Assembly: GCA_963821345.1 (NCBI GenBank)
Contig: CAWGDM010000001.1
Location: forward strand, 1,178,001-1,242,000
Source: WHSW01 sp963821345
Lineage (GTDB): Bacteria > Actinomycetota > Thermoleophilia > Solirubrobacterales > 70-9
Length of the DNA: 64,000 nt
Direction of reading: 5' to 3'
Shown in pieces: positions 44,206-53,134 of the stretch (position 1 is the first letter of the stretch; the number at the start of each line of letters is the position of its first letter). The translations under genes and the position numbers were made by a program. The notes beneath the pieces were generated by a model. It was not told the DNA's origin and made no database searches. It was given only the letters and a program-made list of their open reading frames with translations.

Positions 44206-45392
44206 TACGAGCGCGGCAGGCCGAGCGAGTGCTCGGCGACGTAGTTGAGGATCATCTCGCGCGAGACCGGGGCGGTGCGGGCAAGGCGGGCGCCCCAGTA
44301 CATGTCGGTGAGCCCGTACTCGAGCGCGAAGCCGTTGCCGCCGTGGATCTGGATCGCCTGGTCGACGCACTTGATCGCCGCCTCGGCGGCGGCGTACTTG
44401 GCCATGTTCGCGGGTTCGCCCGCCGGCGCGCCGGCGTCGTACAGGGCGGCCGCCTTCTGGGTCATCAGCCGAGCCAGCTCGTGCTCGATCTTCGCCTGCG
44501 CAAGCGGGTGCGAGAGCCCCTGGTGGGCGCCGATCGGCTGCGACCAGACGACCCGCTCGTTGGCGTAGGCCGCGGCGATCTCGAGCGCCCGTCGGGCGAC
44601 CCCGTTGGAGACCGAGGCGCCCATGATCCGCTCCGGGTTGAGGCCGTCGAAGGCGGCCTTCAGGCCGGCGGTCTCCGATTCCCCCACCACCCGGTCCGCG
44701 GGGACCTCGACGTCGTCGAAGAACAGGGTCCACTGCTTGTCCGACGCCTTCACGGCGACCGGGATGAACTGCTTCTCGAGCCCGGGCGAGTCGGTGTCGA
44801 CCAGCATCAGCAGCGGCAGCCCGAGGGTCCCGTCCGCCTCGCGCTTGCGGGCGATGACCAGGATCGAGTCGGCGTCCTCGACCCCGGAGATGTAGGTCTT
44901 CGTCCCGCGCAGGCGATATGAGTCGCCGTCGCGGGTGGCCGAGGTCGAGAGGTTGTGCGAGTTGGTGCCGGCGTCGGGCTCGGTGATCGCGAAGGCGACC
45001 TTGGTCGTCCCGGCGGCGATCGGCGGCAGCCATTCGTCGCGCTGTGCCTCGGTCCCGTGCCGGGTCAGGATCGAGCCGACGATCGCGGGGGAGACGACGA
45101 TCAGCAGCAGCGAGCAGCCGGCCGCCGAGATCTCCTCGCCGACCATCTGCAGGGCGTGCATCCCGAGTCCACCGCCGCCGTAGCGCTCGGGCAGGTTGAC
45201 GCCCAGGTAGCCCTTCTCGGCGAGCGCGTTCCAGAGCTCGGTCGGCGGCTCGTCGGCGGCAACGATCCGGCGGTGATAGTCAGGGCCACCGAAGCTCTCG
45301 CAGATCCCGCGCACCGCGGCGCGGATCCCGACCTCCTCGTCGGAGGGGACGATCGGCAGATTGACGGCGGGCTCCGTGGCGGTGGTGCTCAA
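44202..45392 (-). CDS. Acyl-CoA dehydrogenase
   Basis: A 396-residue FAD enzyme. FAITEPDAGTNSHNLSTSAT and YRLRGTKTYISGVEDADSIL are variants of the two signatures. Glu254 in GLNPERIMGASVSN occupies the helix-G catalytic position, while the C-terminal site has ARTAPVSREMILNY without a Glu. QIHGGNGFALEYGLTDMYWG is the cofactor helix. The TTG start at 45392 overlaps the upstream dehydrogenase stop (TTGA). The two neighbouring dehydrogenases are therefore one transcript, facing a divergent degradation operon. The substrate could be a branched or aromatic acyl-CoA. Confidence 0.9.
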   Translation of the reverse strand: MSTTATEPAVNLPIVPSDEEVGIRAAVRGICESFGGPDYHRRIVAADEPPTELWNALAEKGYLGVNLPERYGGGGLGMHALQMVGEEISAAGCSLLLIVVSPAIVGSILTRHGTEAQRDEWLPPIAAGTTKVAFAITEPDAGTNSHNLSTSATRDGDSYRLRGTKTYISGVEDADSILVIARKREADGTLGLPLLMLVDTDSPGLEKQFIPVAVKASDKQWTLFFDDVEVPADRVVGESETAGLKAAFDGLNPERIMGASVSNGVARRALEIAAAYANERVVWSQPIGAHQGLSHPLAQAKIEHELARLMTQKAAALYDAGAPAGEPANMAKYAAAEAAIKCVDQAIQIHGGNGFALEYGLTDMYWGARLARTAPVSREMILNYVAEHSLGLPRSY

Positions 45393-46597
45393 AGCCCGTA
45401 GCTCCGGCCGATCACGTCGAGCATGATTTCGTCGGTGCCGGCGCCGATCCGGTTCAGGCGCTGGTCGCGGTAGGCGCGCTCGATCTCGTACTCCTTCATG
45501 TAGCCGTAGCCGCCGTGGATCTGCACGCACTCGTCGGCGACCTCGTGGCAGACGCGGGTCGCGTACAGCTTCGCCATCGTGATCTCGCGGACCGGGTACT
45601 CGCCGTTGGCGAACCGCCAGGCGGTCGCGTGGGTCATCTGCTTGGCCGCCTCGATCTTGGTCGCCATGTCGGCGAACTTGTGGCGGATCACCTGGAACTT
45701 GCCGATCGAGCGGCCGAACGCCTCGCGCTCCTGGGCGTAGGCGAGGGTCTTCTCGAACATCCGCTCAGCCGCGGCGTAGCAGCCCGCGGCGGCCACCAGC
45801 CGCTCTCCCTGGAGCTCCCAACTGATGTGGTAGAAGCCCTTGCCGATCTCGCCGAGCACGGCGTCGGCCGGGACCCGCATGTCCTCGAAGGCGAGCTCGC
45901 CGGTGTCCGAGGCGTGCATGCCCATCTTCTCGAGCTCGCGCGAGACGGTGAACCCGGGCACGAGTTCGCCGTCCTCGTCGCGCAGGTCGACCAGGAACAG
46001 GGTGATCCCGTCGTGGCGCTTGTCGGGATCGGTCTTGGTGACCAGGACGCAGAAGTCCGCCCGCGGTCCGTTGGTGATGAACGTCTTCGCGCCGCTGATC
46101 ACGTACTCGTCGCCGTCGCGGATCGCGGTCGTACGGATCCCGGCGACGTCGGAGCCGGCGCCCGGCTCGGTGATCCCGAGGCTGCCGATCCGCTCGCCCT
46201 TGATCCCGGGCACCAGGTAGCGCTGCTTCTGCTCCTCGGTGCCCAGCAGGTGGACGGGGGGCAGGACCATGTCGGTCTGCACCGCGAAGCCCATGTTGGT
46301 GCCGCCGGAGCCCGAGTAGCTCATGCACTCGGCGCGCACCAACGAGTAGAAGTAGTCGCCGCCCTGCCCGCCGTACTGCTCCGGGAAGCAGAGGCCGAGG
46401 TAGCCGAGCTCGCCCGCCCGGCGCATGACCTCGGTCGGCCAGTAGCTCTCCTCCCACTCGTTGCGGTGGGGGTACATCTCCTTCTTCACCCAGGAGCTCA
46501 TCGACTCGCGCAGGTCGAGGTGCTCGTCGGTGAACAGGAAGTGCTTGCGCGAGCCGTCGTGCTCGGGCTTGATCACGCTCGCGGTCGCTGTCGCCAC
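45389..46597 (-). CDS. Acyl-CoA dehydrogenase (isovaleryl/long-chain catalytic type)
   Basis: A 402-residue acyl-CoA dehydrogenase. SLGITEPGAGSDVAGIRTTA and VISGAKTFITNGPRADFCVL are the family signatures. Glu265 in SWELQGERLVAAAG is at the helix-G position, and the C-terminal motif is GAGTDEIMLDVIGRSYGL, with Gly in place of Glu. The start is ATG 46597 (MATATASVIKPEHD). It heads the minus-strand arm of the catabolic cluster and shares a promoter region with the divergent enoyl-CoA hydratase gene. A role in oxidising a branched-chain acyl-CoA would fit the neighbours. Confidence 0.92.
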   Translation of the reverse strand: MATATASVIKPEHDGSRKHFLFTDEHLDLRESMSSWVKKEMYPHRNEWEESYWPTEVMRRAGELGYLGLCFPEQYGGQGGDYFYSLVRAECMSYSGSGGTNMGFAVQTDMVLPPVHLLGTEEQKQRYLVPGIKGERIGSLGITEPGAGSDVAGIRTTAIRDGDEYVISGAKTFITNGPRADFCVLVTKTDPDKRHDGITLFLVDLRDEDGELVPGFTVSRELEKMGMHASDTGELAFEDMRVPADAVLGEIGKGFYHISWELQGERLVAAAGCYAAAERMFEKTLAYAQEREAFGRSIGKFQVIRHKFADMATKIEAAKQMTHATAWRFANGEYPVREITMAKLYATRVCHEVADECVQIHGGYGYMKEYEIERAYRDQRLNRIGAGTDEIMLDVIGRSYGL

Positions 46598-46616
46598 TGG
46601 TGCTCTCCTTGGTCGC

Positions 46617-46656
46617 TCGACAAAAGTAGTGAGCGTAGAGTAATACTTCCTACTCT
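46617..46656 (+). promoter_or_regulatory. Promoter and dyad between divergent catabolic operons
   Basis: TCGACA (46617-46622), 18 bases, TAATAC (46641-46646) fit a sigma70-type promoter for the plus-strand operon. Over the -10 region lies a dyad: AGAGTA (46637-46642) and TACTCT (46651-46656) with an 8-base spacer, with AGTAATACT nested in it. The dyad reaches the TTG start at 46656, so the transcript would be leaderless or nearly so. It is a candidate binding site for the MerR regulator at 51104. Confidence 0.5.
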
Positions 46657-47447
46657 TGACTGCGTACGAGAAGATCCGCTACGAGGTCGGCGCCGATACC
46701 GGCGTCGCCACGATCACCCTCGACGACCCCGAGACGCGCAACTCGCTCTCCGACCAGCTGCTGCGCGAGCTGCTCGCCGCGTTGCGGGAGGCGAAGGCCG
46801 ACGACGCGGTGCGAGTCGTCGTGCTCACCTCCTCGCACGAGAAGGTCTTCTCCTCCGGGGCGAACCTGGGCGGCTTCTCGGCCGACGCGCCGACCGCGCA
46901 CAAGTACCTCGCCACCGCGACCTTCCCCGAGGTGTTCAAGGAGCTGGGCGAGCTCGGCAAGCCGTCGATCCTGGCCGCCAACGGGCACGTGCTCGCCGGC
47001 GCCCTCGGGATCGCTTTGGCCTGCGACCTGATCGTCGCCAAGGACACCGCCGGGTTCGGCACCCCCGAGATCAACGTCGGCCTGTTCCCGTTCATGATCA
47101 TGGCGCTGATCTATCGCAACGTCGGCCGCAAGAAGACGACCGAGATGCTGTTGCTGGGCGAGCGGCTGACCGCCGAGGAAGCGCGCGAGGCGGGGATCGT
47201 CAACCGGGTCGTCGCCGCCGACGACTTCGACGAAGCGGTGGATGAGTGGGCGACCAAGCTGGCGTCGAAGTCGCCGCTGATCATGCGGCTGGGCAAGGAC
47301 GCGATGTGGCGCCAGATGGACATGCCGCTGGCCGAGGCGCTCGACTACCTGCGCTCGCAGCTGACGATCGAGCTCTCGACCGAGGACGCGATCGAGGGCG
47401 TGACCGCGTTCTTCGAGAAGCGCGACCCCGAATGGAAGGGACGATGA
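46656..47447 (+). CDS. Enoyl-CoA hydratase/isomerase family protein
   Basis: A 263-residue crotonase-fold enzyme. TSSHEKVFSSGANLGGFSAD and AANGHVLAGALGIALACDLI form the oxyanion hole. FGTPEINVGLFPFMIMALIY is the conserved core, and EDAIEGVTAFFEKRDPEWKGR the typical C-terminus. TTG 46656 is the only suitable start. The stop overlaps the carboxyltransferase start (ATGA). In a leucine/isovalerate-type pathway the matching step would be methylglutaconyl-CoA hydration. Other enoyl-CoA substrates are possible. Confidence 0.9.
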   Translation: MTAYEKIRYEVGADTGVATITLDDPETRNSLSDQLLRELLAALREAKADDAVRVVVLTSSHEKVFSSGANLGGFSADAPTAHKYLATATFPEVFKELGELGKPSILAANGHVLAGALGIALACDLIVAKDTAGFGTPEINVGLFPFMIMALIYRNVGRKKTTEMLLLGERLTAEEAREAGIVNRVVAADDFDEAVDEWATKLASKSPLIMRLGKDAMWRQMDMPLAEALDYLRSQLTIELSTEDAIEGVTAFFEKRDPEWKGR

Positions 47448-48994
47448 GCCTCAAGGACCTGACCGACGACCTGCACGCGCGGCGCGCGAAGGCGAAGCTC
47501 GGCGGCGGCGAGGAGAAGATCGCCAAGCAGCACGACGCCGGCAAGCTGACCGCGCGCGAACGGATCGACCTGCTGGTCGACGAGGGCAGCTTCGTCGAGC
47601 TCGGGATCCACGCCGGCCCGCACTTCTCCCAGCGCGCGATGGAGGGCCGCGAGGCGCCGGCCGATGGGGTGGTCACCGGCTGGGGCGACGTCGACGGACG
47701 GCCGTGCGCGATCGCCGCCTACGACTTCACGGTGATGGCCGGCTCGATGGGGATGACCGGCGAGATCAAGATGGCGCGCCTGCGCGAGCTGGCGCTCAAC
47801 CAGCGGATCCCTCTGATCTGGCTGCTCGACTCGGCCGGCGCCCGGATCCAGGAGGCGACCGGCTCGCTGTTCGCCGGCTCCGGCCATCTGTTCCGCGAGG
47901 AGGTGAACATGTCGGGCGTCGTGCCGCTGGTCGCGGCGATGATGGGTCCCTGCGCGGCCGGGACCGCCTACATCCCCGGCCTCTCGGACTTCGTGCCGAT
48001 GGTCGTCGGCCAGGGGGCGATGGCGCTCGCCGGCCCGCACCTGACCAAGGCGGTCACCGGCGAGGAGATCTCGATGGAGGACCTCGGCGGCGCCAAGGTG
48101 CACTGCCGCAAGTCCGGGGTCGGCGACCTCGAGGTCGCCGACGACGAGGAGTGCATCGCCGCGGTGAAGGCTTACCTGTCGTTCTTCCCGCCCAACTGCG
48201 AGCAGAAGCCGCCGCTGAAGCAGACCGATGACCCCGACGACCGGATGTCGGAGCGGCTGATGGAGATCGTCCCCGAGTCCAACCGCCAGCCCTACGACAT
48301 GTACGAGGTGATCGCCGAGATCGTCGACGACGGCGAGTACTTCGACATCAAGCCGAAGTTCGCGAGGACGATCATCACCTGCCTGGCGCGCTTCGGCGGC
48401 CAGCCGGTCGGGATCGTCGCCAACCAGCCGAAGCAGCTCGGCGGCATCCTCGAGAACGACTCGGCCGACAAGGCGGCGCGGTTCGTCAACCTCTGCGACG
48501 CGTTCGAGATCCCGCTCGTCTTCCTCCAGGACGTCCCCGGGTTCATGGTCGGCTCAAAGGTCGAGCACGCCGGGATCATCCGCCACGGGGCGAAGATGCT
48601 GTACGCGATCTCGCGGGCGACGGTGCCGAAGATCACGGTCGTGATCCGCAAGGCGTACGGCGCCGGCTATTACGTGATGAACGGCAAGGCCTATGAGCCC
48701 GACCTGATCGTCGCCTGGCCGAGCGCCGAGATCTCGGTGATGGGGGCCGAGGGGGCGGTCAACATCATCGGCCGCTCGGCGATCGAGGCTTCCGACGACC
48801 CGGATGCCACCCGCGAGGCGATGCTCGAGGCGGTGCGCAAGAACATCGACCCCTACATCGCCGCCAACAACGCGCTGATCGACGACATCATCGACCCGCG
48901 CGAGACCCGGCCGACGATCATCAACGGGCTGCGGATGGCGCGCAACAAGCGCGTCGAGCGCCCCTGGAGAAAGCACGGAGTGATGCCTGTATGA
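47444..48994 (+). CDS. Acyl-CoA carboxylase carboxyltransferase (beta) subunit
   Basis: A 516-residue carboxyltransferase with both halves of the fold. N-half: GKLTARERIDLLVDEGSFVE, then DSAGARIQEATGSLFAGSGH. C-half: NQPKQLGGILENDSADKAAR, then PLVFLQDVPGFMVGSKVEHA and RKAYGAGYYVMNGKAYEPDL. It transfers CO2 from biotinylated carrier protein to an acyl-CoA. The partner biotin carboxylase is not in the window, while a short carrier protein is at 24313-24522. Its neighbours suggest a branched-chain acyl-CoA (methylcrotonyl- or propionyl-type) substrate. The stop overlaps the BKACE start. Confidence 0.93.
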   Translation: MSLKDLTDDLHARRAKAKLGGGEEKIAKQHDAGKLTARERIDLLVDEGSFVELGIHAGPHFSQRAMEGREAPADGVVTGWGDVDGRPCAIAAYDFTVMAGSMGMTGEIKMARLRELALNQRIPLIWLLDSAGARIQEATGSLFAGSGHLFREEVNMSGVVPLVAAMMGPCAAGTAYIPGLSDFVPMVVGQGAMALAGPHLTKAVTGEEISMEDLGGAKVHCRKSGVGDLEVADDEECIAAVKAYLSFFPPNCEQKPPLKQTDDPDDRMSERLMEIVPESNRQPYDMYEVIAEIVDDGEYFDIKPKFARTIITCLARFGGQPVGIVANQPKQLGGILENDSADKAARFVNLCDAFEIPLVFLQDVPGFMVGSKVEHAGIIRHGAKMLYAISRATVPKITVVIRKAYGAGYYVMNGKAYEPDLIVAWPSAEISVMGAEGAVNIIGRSAIEASDDPDATREAMLEAVRKNIDPYIAANNALIDDIIDPRETRPTIINGLRMARNKRVERPWRKHGVMPV

Positions 48995-49885
48995 GCAAGT
49001 TCGAGGACCCGGTGATCATCAGCTGCTCGATCTCGGGCGCGATCGCCAACCGCGACCAGTGCCCGGCGATCCCCTACACGCCGGAGGAGTACGCGGCCGA
49101 GGCGCGGCGCGCCGTCGACGAGGGCGCCTCGCAGATCCACATCCACGCCCGCACCCCGGACGGCACGCCCGAGCTACGAGATCGAGGACTTCCGGGCGAT
49201 CACCGCGGCGATCCTGGCCGAGGTCGGCGACGTGATCGTCAACTACTCGACCGGCGCGATCGGGGTCCCGATCGAGAAGCGGCTCGCCTACCTGCGCGAG
49301 CTGAAGCCCGACGTCGCCGCGCTCAACATGAGCTCGATGAATTACGCCAAGTACTCCAGGCGGCGCAAGGACTTCGTCTTCAAGGCGGTGTTCGAGAACT
49401 CGTTCGACACGATCATCGAGTTCATCAGCGAGATGAACGAGCTTGGGATCCAGCCCGAGCACGAGTGCTTCGACGCCGGGCACGTCGCCAACCTCGATCC
49501 GCTGCTCGACATGGGCCTGCTGACGCCACCGCTGCAGATCTCGCTGGTGATGGGCGTCACCGGCGGCATCCGGCCGACGCCTCGCAACGTCACCTTCATG
49601 TCGGATCAGATCCCGGGGGGTCCCGAGGGTCCCAACAACTGGCAGGTGATCGGGGTCTCGCGCGACCAGTGGAAGCTGCTCGCCGCTTCGCTCGACCTCG
49701 GCGGCAACGTCCGCGCCGGGCTCGAGGACAACCTCTACCTGCCGGACGGCGAGATGGCCCGCTCGAACGGCGACCTGATCGCCAAGGCGCGCCAGATGGC
49801 CGAGGACATCGGCCGCCGGGCGGCGACCGTCGACGAGGCCCGCCAGCTGCTCGGGGTGGCGAAGCGTGAGCGAGCTGCCGCTTAG
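48991..49885 (+). CDS. 3-keto-5-aminohexanoate cleavage-type enzyme (BKACE/DUF849), frame broken once
   Basis: A DUF849 beta-keto acid cleavage enzyme of about 297 residues. VIISCSISGAIANRDQCPAI and QIHIHARTPDGTP hold the metal-binding His/His pair. VIVNYSTGAIGVPIEKRLAY, then ALNMSSMNY and EHECFDAGH, and VTGGIRPTPRNVTFM follow. A frame change lies near 49171 after GTP, where SYEIEDFRAITAAIL should continue. BKACE enzymes condense a beta-keto acid with acetyl-CoA to give acetoacetate and a new acyl-CoA. In this cluster it may replace a thiolase or lyase step. Translationally linked on both sides. Confidence 0.88.
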
Positions 49886-51107
49886 CGACGTCCGCGTCCT
49901 CGACCTCACCCGGCTGCTGCCGGGCGGCTTCTGCTCGCAGCTGCTCGCCGACTTCGGCGCCGACGTGGTCAAGGTCGAGGACACCGGGATGGGCGACTAC
50001 ATCCGCTGGGCGCCGCCGTATTACGGCGCCGACGACCAGCAGGGGCTCGGCACCCGCTCGGCGCTCTACCTGGCGCTGAACCGCAACAAGCGCTCGATTC
50101 GCCTCGACCTGAAGTCAGAGGGCGGGCGCGATGCGTTGCTGCGCCTGGTCCGCGACTTCGACATCGTGCTCGAGGGCTTCCGTCCGGGGGTCCTCGACCG
50201 GCTCGGGGTTGGCTACGAGCGGATGCGCGAGCGCAACCCGGCGCTGGTCTACTGCGCGATCACCGGCTACGGACAGAGCGGGCCGAACGTGCAGCGCGCC
50301 GGGCACGACATGAACTACCTCGGGCTGATCGGGCTGCTGGGCCTGACCGGCGAGCCCGACGGCCGGCCGATCCAATCCGCCGGGCAGATCGCCGACCTCG
50401 GCGGCGGCGCCCTGATGGCGGCGTTCGGGACCATGGCGGCGCTGCACGAGGCGCGGCGGTCCGGCGAGGGCCAGATGGTCGACGCATCGATGGCCGACGG
50501 GGCGCTGTCCTGGCTGGCGATGGTCGCCGGGGCGTACCTGTGCGATGGCGAGGTCCCCCGCCGCGGCGACGGCCAGCTGACCGGGCGCTTTCTCTGCTAT
50601 CTGCCCTACGAGGCCGCCGACGGCCACATCACGATGGGCGCGCTCGAGCCCCAGTTCTGGGCCCGCTTCTGCGCCGGCGTCGGCCGCGAGGACCTGGTTG
50701 CGAAGCAATTCGAGCGCACCGGCTCGGAGTCCTGGGCGGAGGTCGCGGAGATTTTCCGCTCGAAGACGCGCACCGAGTGGAAGGCGTTCAACGACGAGCA
50801 CGACGCGATGATCGAGCCGGTCCTCGACGTCGACGAGGCGCTCGAATCGGAGCTCGTCCGGGCGCGCGAGATGGTGGTCGAGTGGGAGCAGCCGGAGATC
50901 GGCCCCGTTCGCCAGCTCGGGGTCGCGGTGAAGCTGTCGCGCACCCCGGGGACCGTCCACGCCCCGGCCCCGGCGTTCGGCGAGCACACGGAGGAGGTGC
51001 TGCGCGACGCGGGCTTCACCGCTGAGGAGATCGGCGAGCTGCTGGAGTCCGGAGCGGCCGCGGGGCCGGCCGCCGAGGAGGCGACCGAGCCGAGGTTCAT
51101 GGGGTGA
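49866..51107 (+). CDS. CoA transferase family III, alpha-methylacyl-CoA racemase type
   Basis: A 413-residue CaiB/BaiF-family protein. VRVLDLTRLLPGGFCSQLLA and DFGADVVKVEDTGMGD begin it. The residues of alpha-methylacyl-CoA racemase are all present: His147 (RAGHDMNYLG), Asp177 (GQIADLGGGALMAA) and Glu in TMGALEPQFWARFC. It therefore probably epimerises 2-methylacyl-CoA esters so that the acyl-CoA dehydrogenases can use them. The C-terminal 50 residues are an extension. The GTG start at 49866 overlaps the BKACE gene by 20 bases, and its stop overlaps the MerR start (GTGA). Confidence 0.85.
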   Translation: MSELPLSDVRVLDLTRLLPGGFCSQLLADFGADVVKVEDTGMGDYIRWAPPYYGADDQQGLGTRSALYLALNRNKRSIRLDLKSEGGRDALLRLVRDFDIVLEGFRPGVLDRLGVGYERMRERNPALVYCAITGYGQSGPNVQRAGHDMNYLGLIGLLGLTGEPDGRPIQSAGQIADLGGGALMAAFGTMAALHEARRSGEGQMVDASMADGALSWLAMVAGAYLCDGEVPRRGDGQLTGRFLCYLPYEAADGHITMGALEPQFWARFCAGVGREDLVAKQFERTGSESWAEVAEIFRSKTRTEWKAFNDEHDAMIEPVLDVDEALESELVRAREMVVEWEQPEIGPVRQLGVAVKLSRTPGTVHAPAPAFGEHTEEVLRDAGFTAEEIGELLESGAAAGPAAEEATEPRFMG

Positions 51108-51802
51108 ACGCGCCCGCGCAAGAGCTGCTCAAGATCAGCGAACTCGCCGAGCGCTCCGACGTGCCGGTCGCGACGGTCCGCCACTACCTGCGCGAGGGAC
51201 TCCTTCCAGAACCGGTGAAGACGTCGCGCAACATGGCCTATTACCCGCCCGAGTTCGCCGACCGGATTCGCCTGATCAAGCGTCTTCAGGAACAGCGGTT
51301 CATGCCGCTGAAGGTGATCCGGGAGCTGCTCGACTCGTCGAACGGCGACCTCGAGCGGCTGCGAAACTTCGCCGAGAGCGGCGACGTGCTGGTCGCTCGG
51401 GCGCTCGGCCCCGAGGTGCGGACTTCTGAGGATGAGATCCTGCGCCGCTTCGAGATCCCCGAGCGCGCGCTTCGGCGGCTGACCGAGGTCGGCGTGCTGA
51501 GCCCGAACCGGGCCGGCTACTCGCAGACCGACGTGCGGATCGTCGAGGCGGTGGCGAGCTTTCGCGCCGCGGGCTGGAACGAGAGGACGGGCTTCGGCGC
51601 CCGCGACGTCGCCCGGCTGATGAAGGGCCTCGAGCCGGTGATCGACGACGAGCTCGAGCTGCTGGTCGAGCGTTTCTCGGCGCTCGGTCCGGAGCGCGCC
51701 GAGGACATCGTCGAGGGCGGCGCCGCGCCCTTCCCGGCCCTGATCGGCGCTCTGCACGCGAAGCTGCTTACCGCCGAGCTCGAGCGGGCGCGCGGCTCCT
51801 AG
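51104..51802 (+). CDS. MerR-family transcriptional regulator, long form
   Basis: A 232-residue regulator. The MerR winged helix is at residues 8-78 (LLKISELAERSDVPVATVRH, then YLREGLLPEPVKT). A second HTH-like segment follows at about 108-150 (EILRRFEIPERALRRLTEVG, then VGVLSPNRAGYSQTD). MerR-type LiuR proteins control leucine/isovalerate catabolism; this one is longer, but it is the last gene in an acyl-CoA catabolic operon of the same kind. Control of the operon and of the divergent dehydrogenases is likely. The effector is unknown. Confidence 0.85.
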   Translation: MNAPAQELLKISELAERSDVPVATVRHYLREGLLPEPVKTSRNMAYYPPEFADRIRLIKRLQEQRFMPLKVIRELLDSSNGDLERLRNFAESGDVLVARALGPEVRTSEDEILRRFEIPERALRRLTEVGVLSPNRAGYSQTDVRIVEAVASFRAAGWNERTGFGARDVARLMKGLEPVIDDELELLVERFSALGPERAEDIVEGGAAPFPALIGALHAKLLTAELERARGS

Positions 51803-51826
51803 CCCGCTCCGCAGCGCTCAGGGGCG

Positions 51827-52105
51827 TCACTTCGGAAGGCCCTTCACCTCGCCGTACTCGTCCCGCTGCCAGTCGGCCGCAGCACGTTCCAGCAACTCCA
51901 GCCGAGGCACGCCGGTGAGCACGCCATAGGCGTCAAGGATCGCATCGATGAGCTGATCCGACGGCAGCGCGATGCCGCTCTCAAGGCGGGAGATGGTCGC
52001 CGTGCTCGCCCCCGCGCGCTCAGCGACTTCTCGCTGCGTTGCGCCGGCGCGCTCGCGGGCAGCACGCAACACCGGACCGGCGTAGTGGAGCAGGCGACCG
52101 GCCAT
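51827..52105 (-). CDS. XRE-family helix-turn-helix protein
   Basis: A 92-residue protein made almost entirely of a Cro/C1-type HTH. LRAARERAGATQREVAERAG and ASTATISRLESGIALPSDQL form helices 1 to 4. The short tail is RAAADWQRDEYGEVKGLPK. It is convergent with the MerR gene and follows the epimerase start-side neighbour by 9 bases on the same strand. There is no adjacent toxin gene. A small transcriptional regulator is most likely. Confidence 0.85.
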   Translation of the reverse strand: MAGRLLHYAGPVLRAARERAGATQREVAERAGASTATISRLESGIALPSDQLIDAILDAYGVLTGVPRLELLERAAADWQRDEYGEVKGLPK

Positions 52106-52114
52106 CGGTCCGGC

Positions 52115-53134
52115 CTACGTCGCCTTACCCGCGGACGGGTCGGCGCGGGTTGCGGCCCGCAGACCCTGGAGCCCGGCCTCGCGGTCGATGATCGGCTCGT
52201 AGCCGAGCTCGGTGCGAGCCTTCGAGATGTCGATCGTGCACTCCTGCGAGGAGACCCAGACGGCGAACCGGGTCAGCGGCGGCTCGCTGTCCAGGCGCAG
52301 CAGGCCCCAGAGGGTCTCGGCCGCGGCCGCGAGCGGGCCCGCGACGGCTGCGGGCACCGTCCGGGTCGGCGGCTCGGCTCCCTGGGTCTCGATCAGCTTC
52401 GAGACGAACTCCCTGAAGACGACCCGGTCGCCGTCGGTGACGAAGTAGGCCTCGCCGGCGCGGCCCTTCGCGGCGGCGAGCAGCAGCCCCTCAACCACGT
52501 TGTCGACGTGCGCCGTGTCGGTGAGGTGAGAACCGCCACCGACCCAGGCGAACCTCCCGGCCTCGACCATGCCCAGGATCCCGGGCAGCAGGGTGGTATC
52601 GCCCGTGCCCCAGACGAACCTGGGCCGCAGCACGAGCGCGTCGAACCCGTCGGCGCTCGCCGCCCGGACAGCCTGCTCGGCCATCGCCTTGGTCGCCGGG
52701 TAGAGCGCCTTCGAGTCGGGGCGCAGTGGCGCGGTCTCGTCGACCTCGACCAGCGGCTCGCCGGCGATCAGCGCCGCCTCGGTGCCGCAGTGCACGAAGC
52801 GCCGCACGCCGGCGGCCCGGCACCCGGCGAGCGCGTTCTCGGTCCCGGTGACGTTGTCACGGATGAAGTCATTGCGCTTGCCCCAGGTGCCCAGATGAGC
52901 GGCGAGGTGAAATGCGGTCTCGCAGCCCGCCGCGCCGGCCTCGATCGAGTCGCGATCGCCGAGCTCGCCGCGGACCGGTTCGGCGCCGAGTGCCGCGACC
53001 GCCTCGGCCGAAGCGTCGGACCGCGCCAGGGCGCGGACCCGGCAGCCGCCGTCGGCGAGTCGGCTCACCAGGCGCCCGCCGATGAACCCCGAGCCCCCGG
53101 TGACGAAGGCGGTCGCGGGCAGGTCGTCGGTCAC
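52115..53134 (-). CDS. NAD-dependent epimerase/3-beta-hydroxysteroid dehydrogenase-like protein
   Basis: A 339-residue extended SDR. TAFVTGGSGFIGGRLVSRLA is the NAD loop. HCGTEAALIAGEPLVEVDET, then ALYPATKAMAEQAV holds the catalytic YxxxK (YPATK). LRPRFVWGTGDTTLLPGILG and VGGGSHLTDTAHVDNVVEGL are features of the 3-beta-HSD/isomerase branch. ATG start at 53134, overlapping the lipoprotein stop. The substrate may be a sterol, hopanoid or sugar-like compound and is not determined. Confidence 0.88.
   Translation of the reverse strand: MTDDLPATAFVTGGSGFIGGRLVSRLADGGCRVRALARSDASAEAVAALGAEPVRGELGDRDSIEAGAAGCETAFHLAAHLGTWGKRNDFIRDNVTGTENALAGCRAAGVRRFVHCGTEAALIAGEPLVEVDETAPLRPDSKALYPATKAMAEQAVRAASADGFDALVLRPRFVWGTGDTTLLPGILGMVEAGRFAWVGGGSHLTDTAHVDNVVEGLLLAAAKGRAGEAYFVTDGDRVVFREFVSKLIETQGAEPPTRTVPAAVAGPLAAAAETLWGLLRLDSEPPLTRFAVWVSSQECTIDISKARTELGYEPIIDREAGLQGLRAATRADPSAGKAT

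Noticed and set aside
51827..52105. Antitoxin of a toxin-antitoxin pair
   Set aside because: The XRE protein has no small toxin gene beside it; both neighbours are metabolic or regulatory genes.
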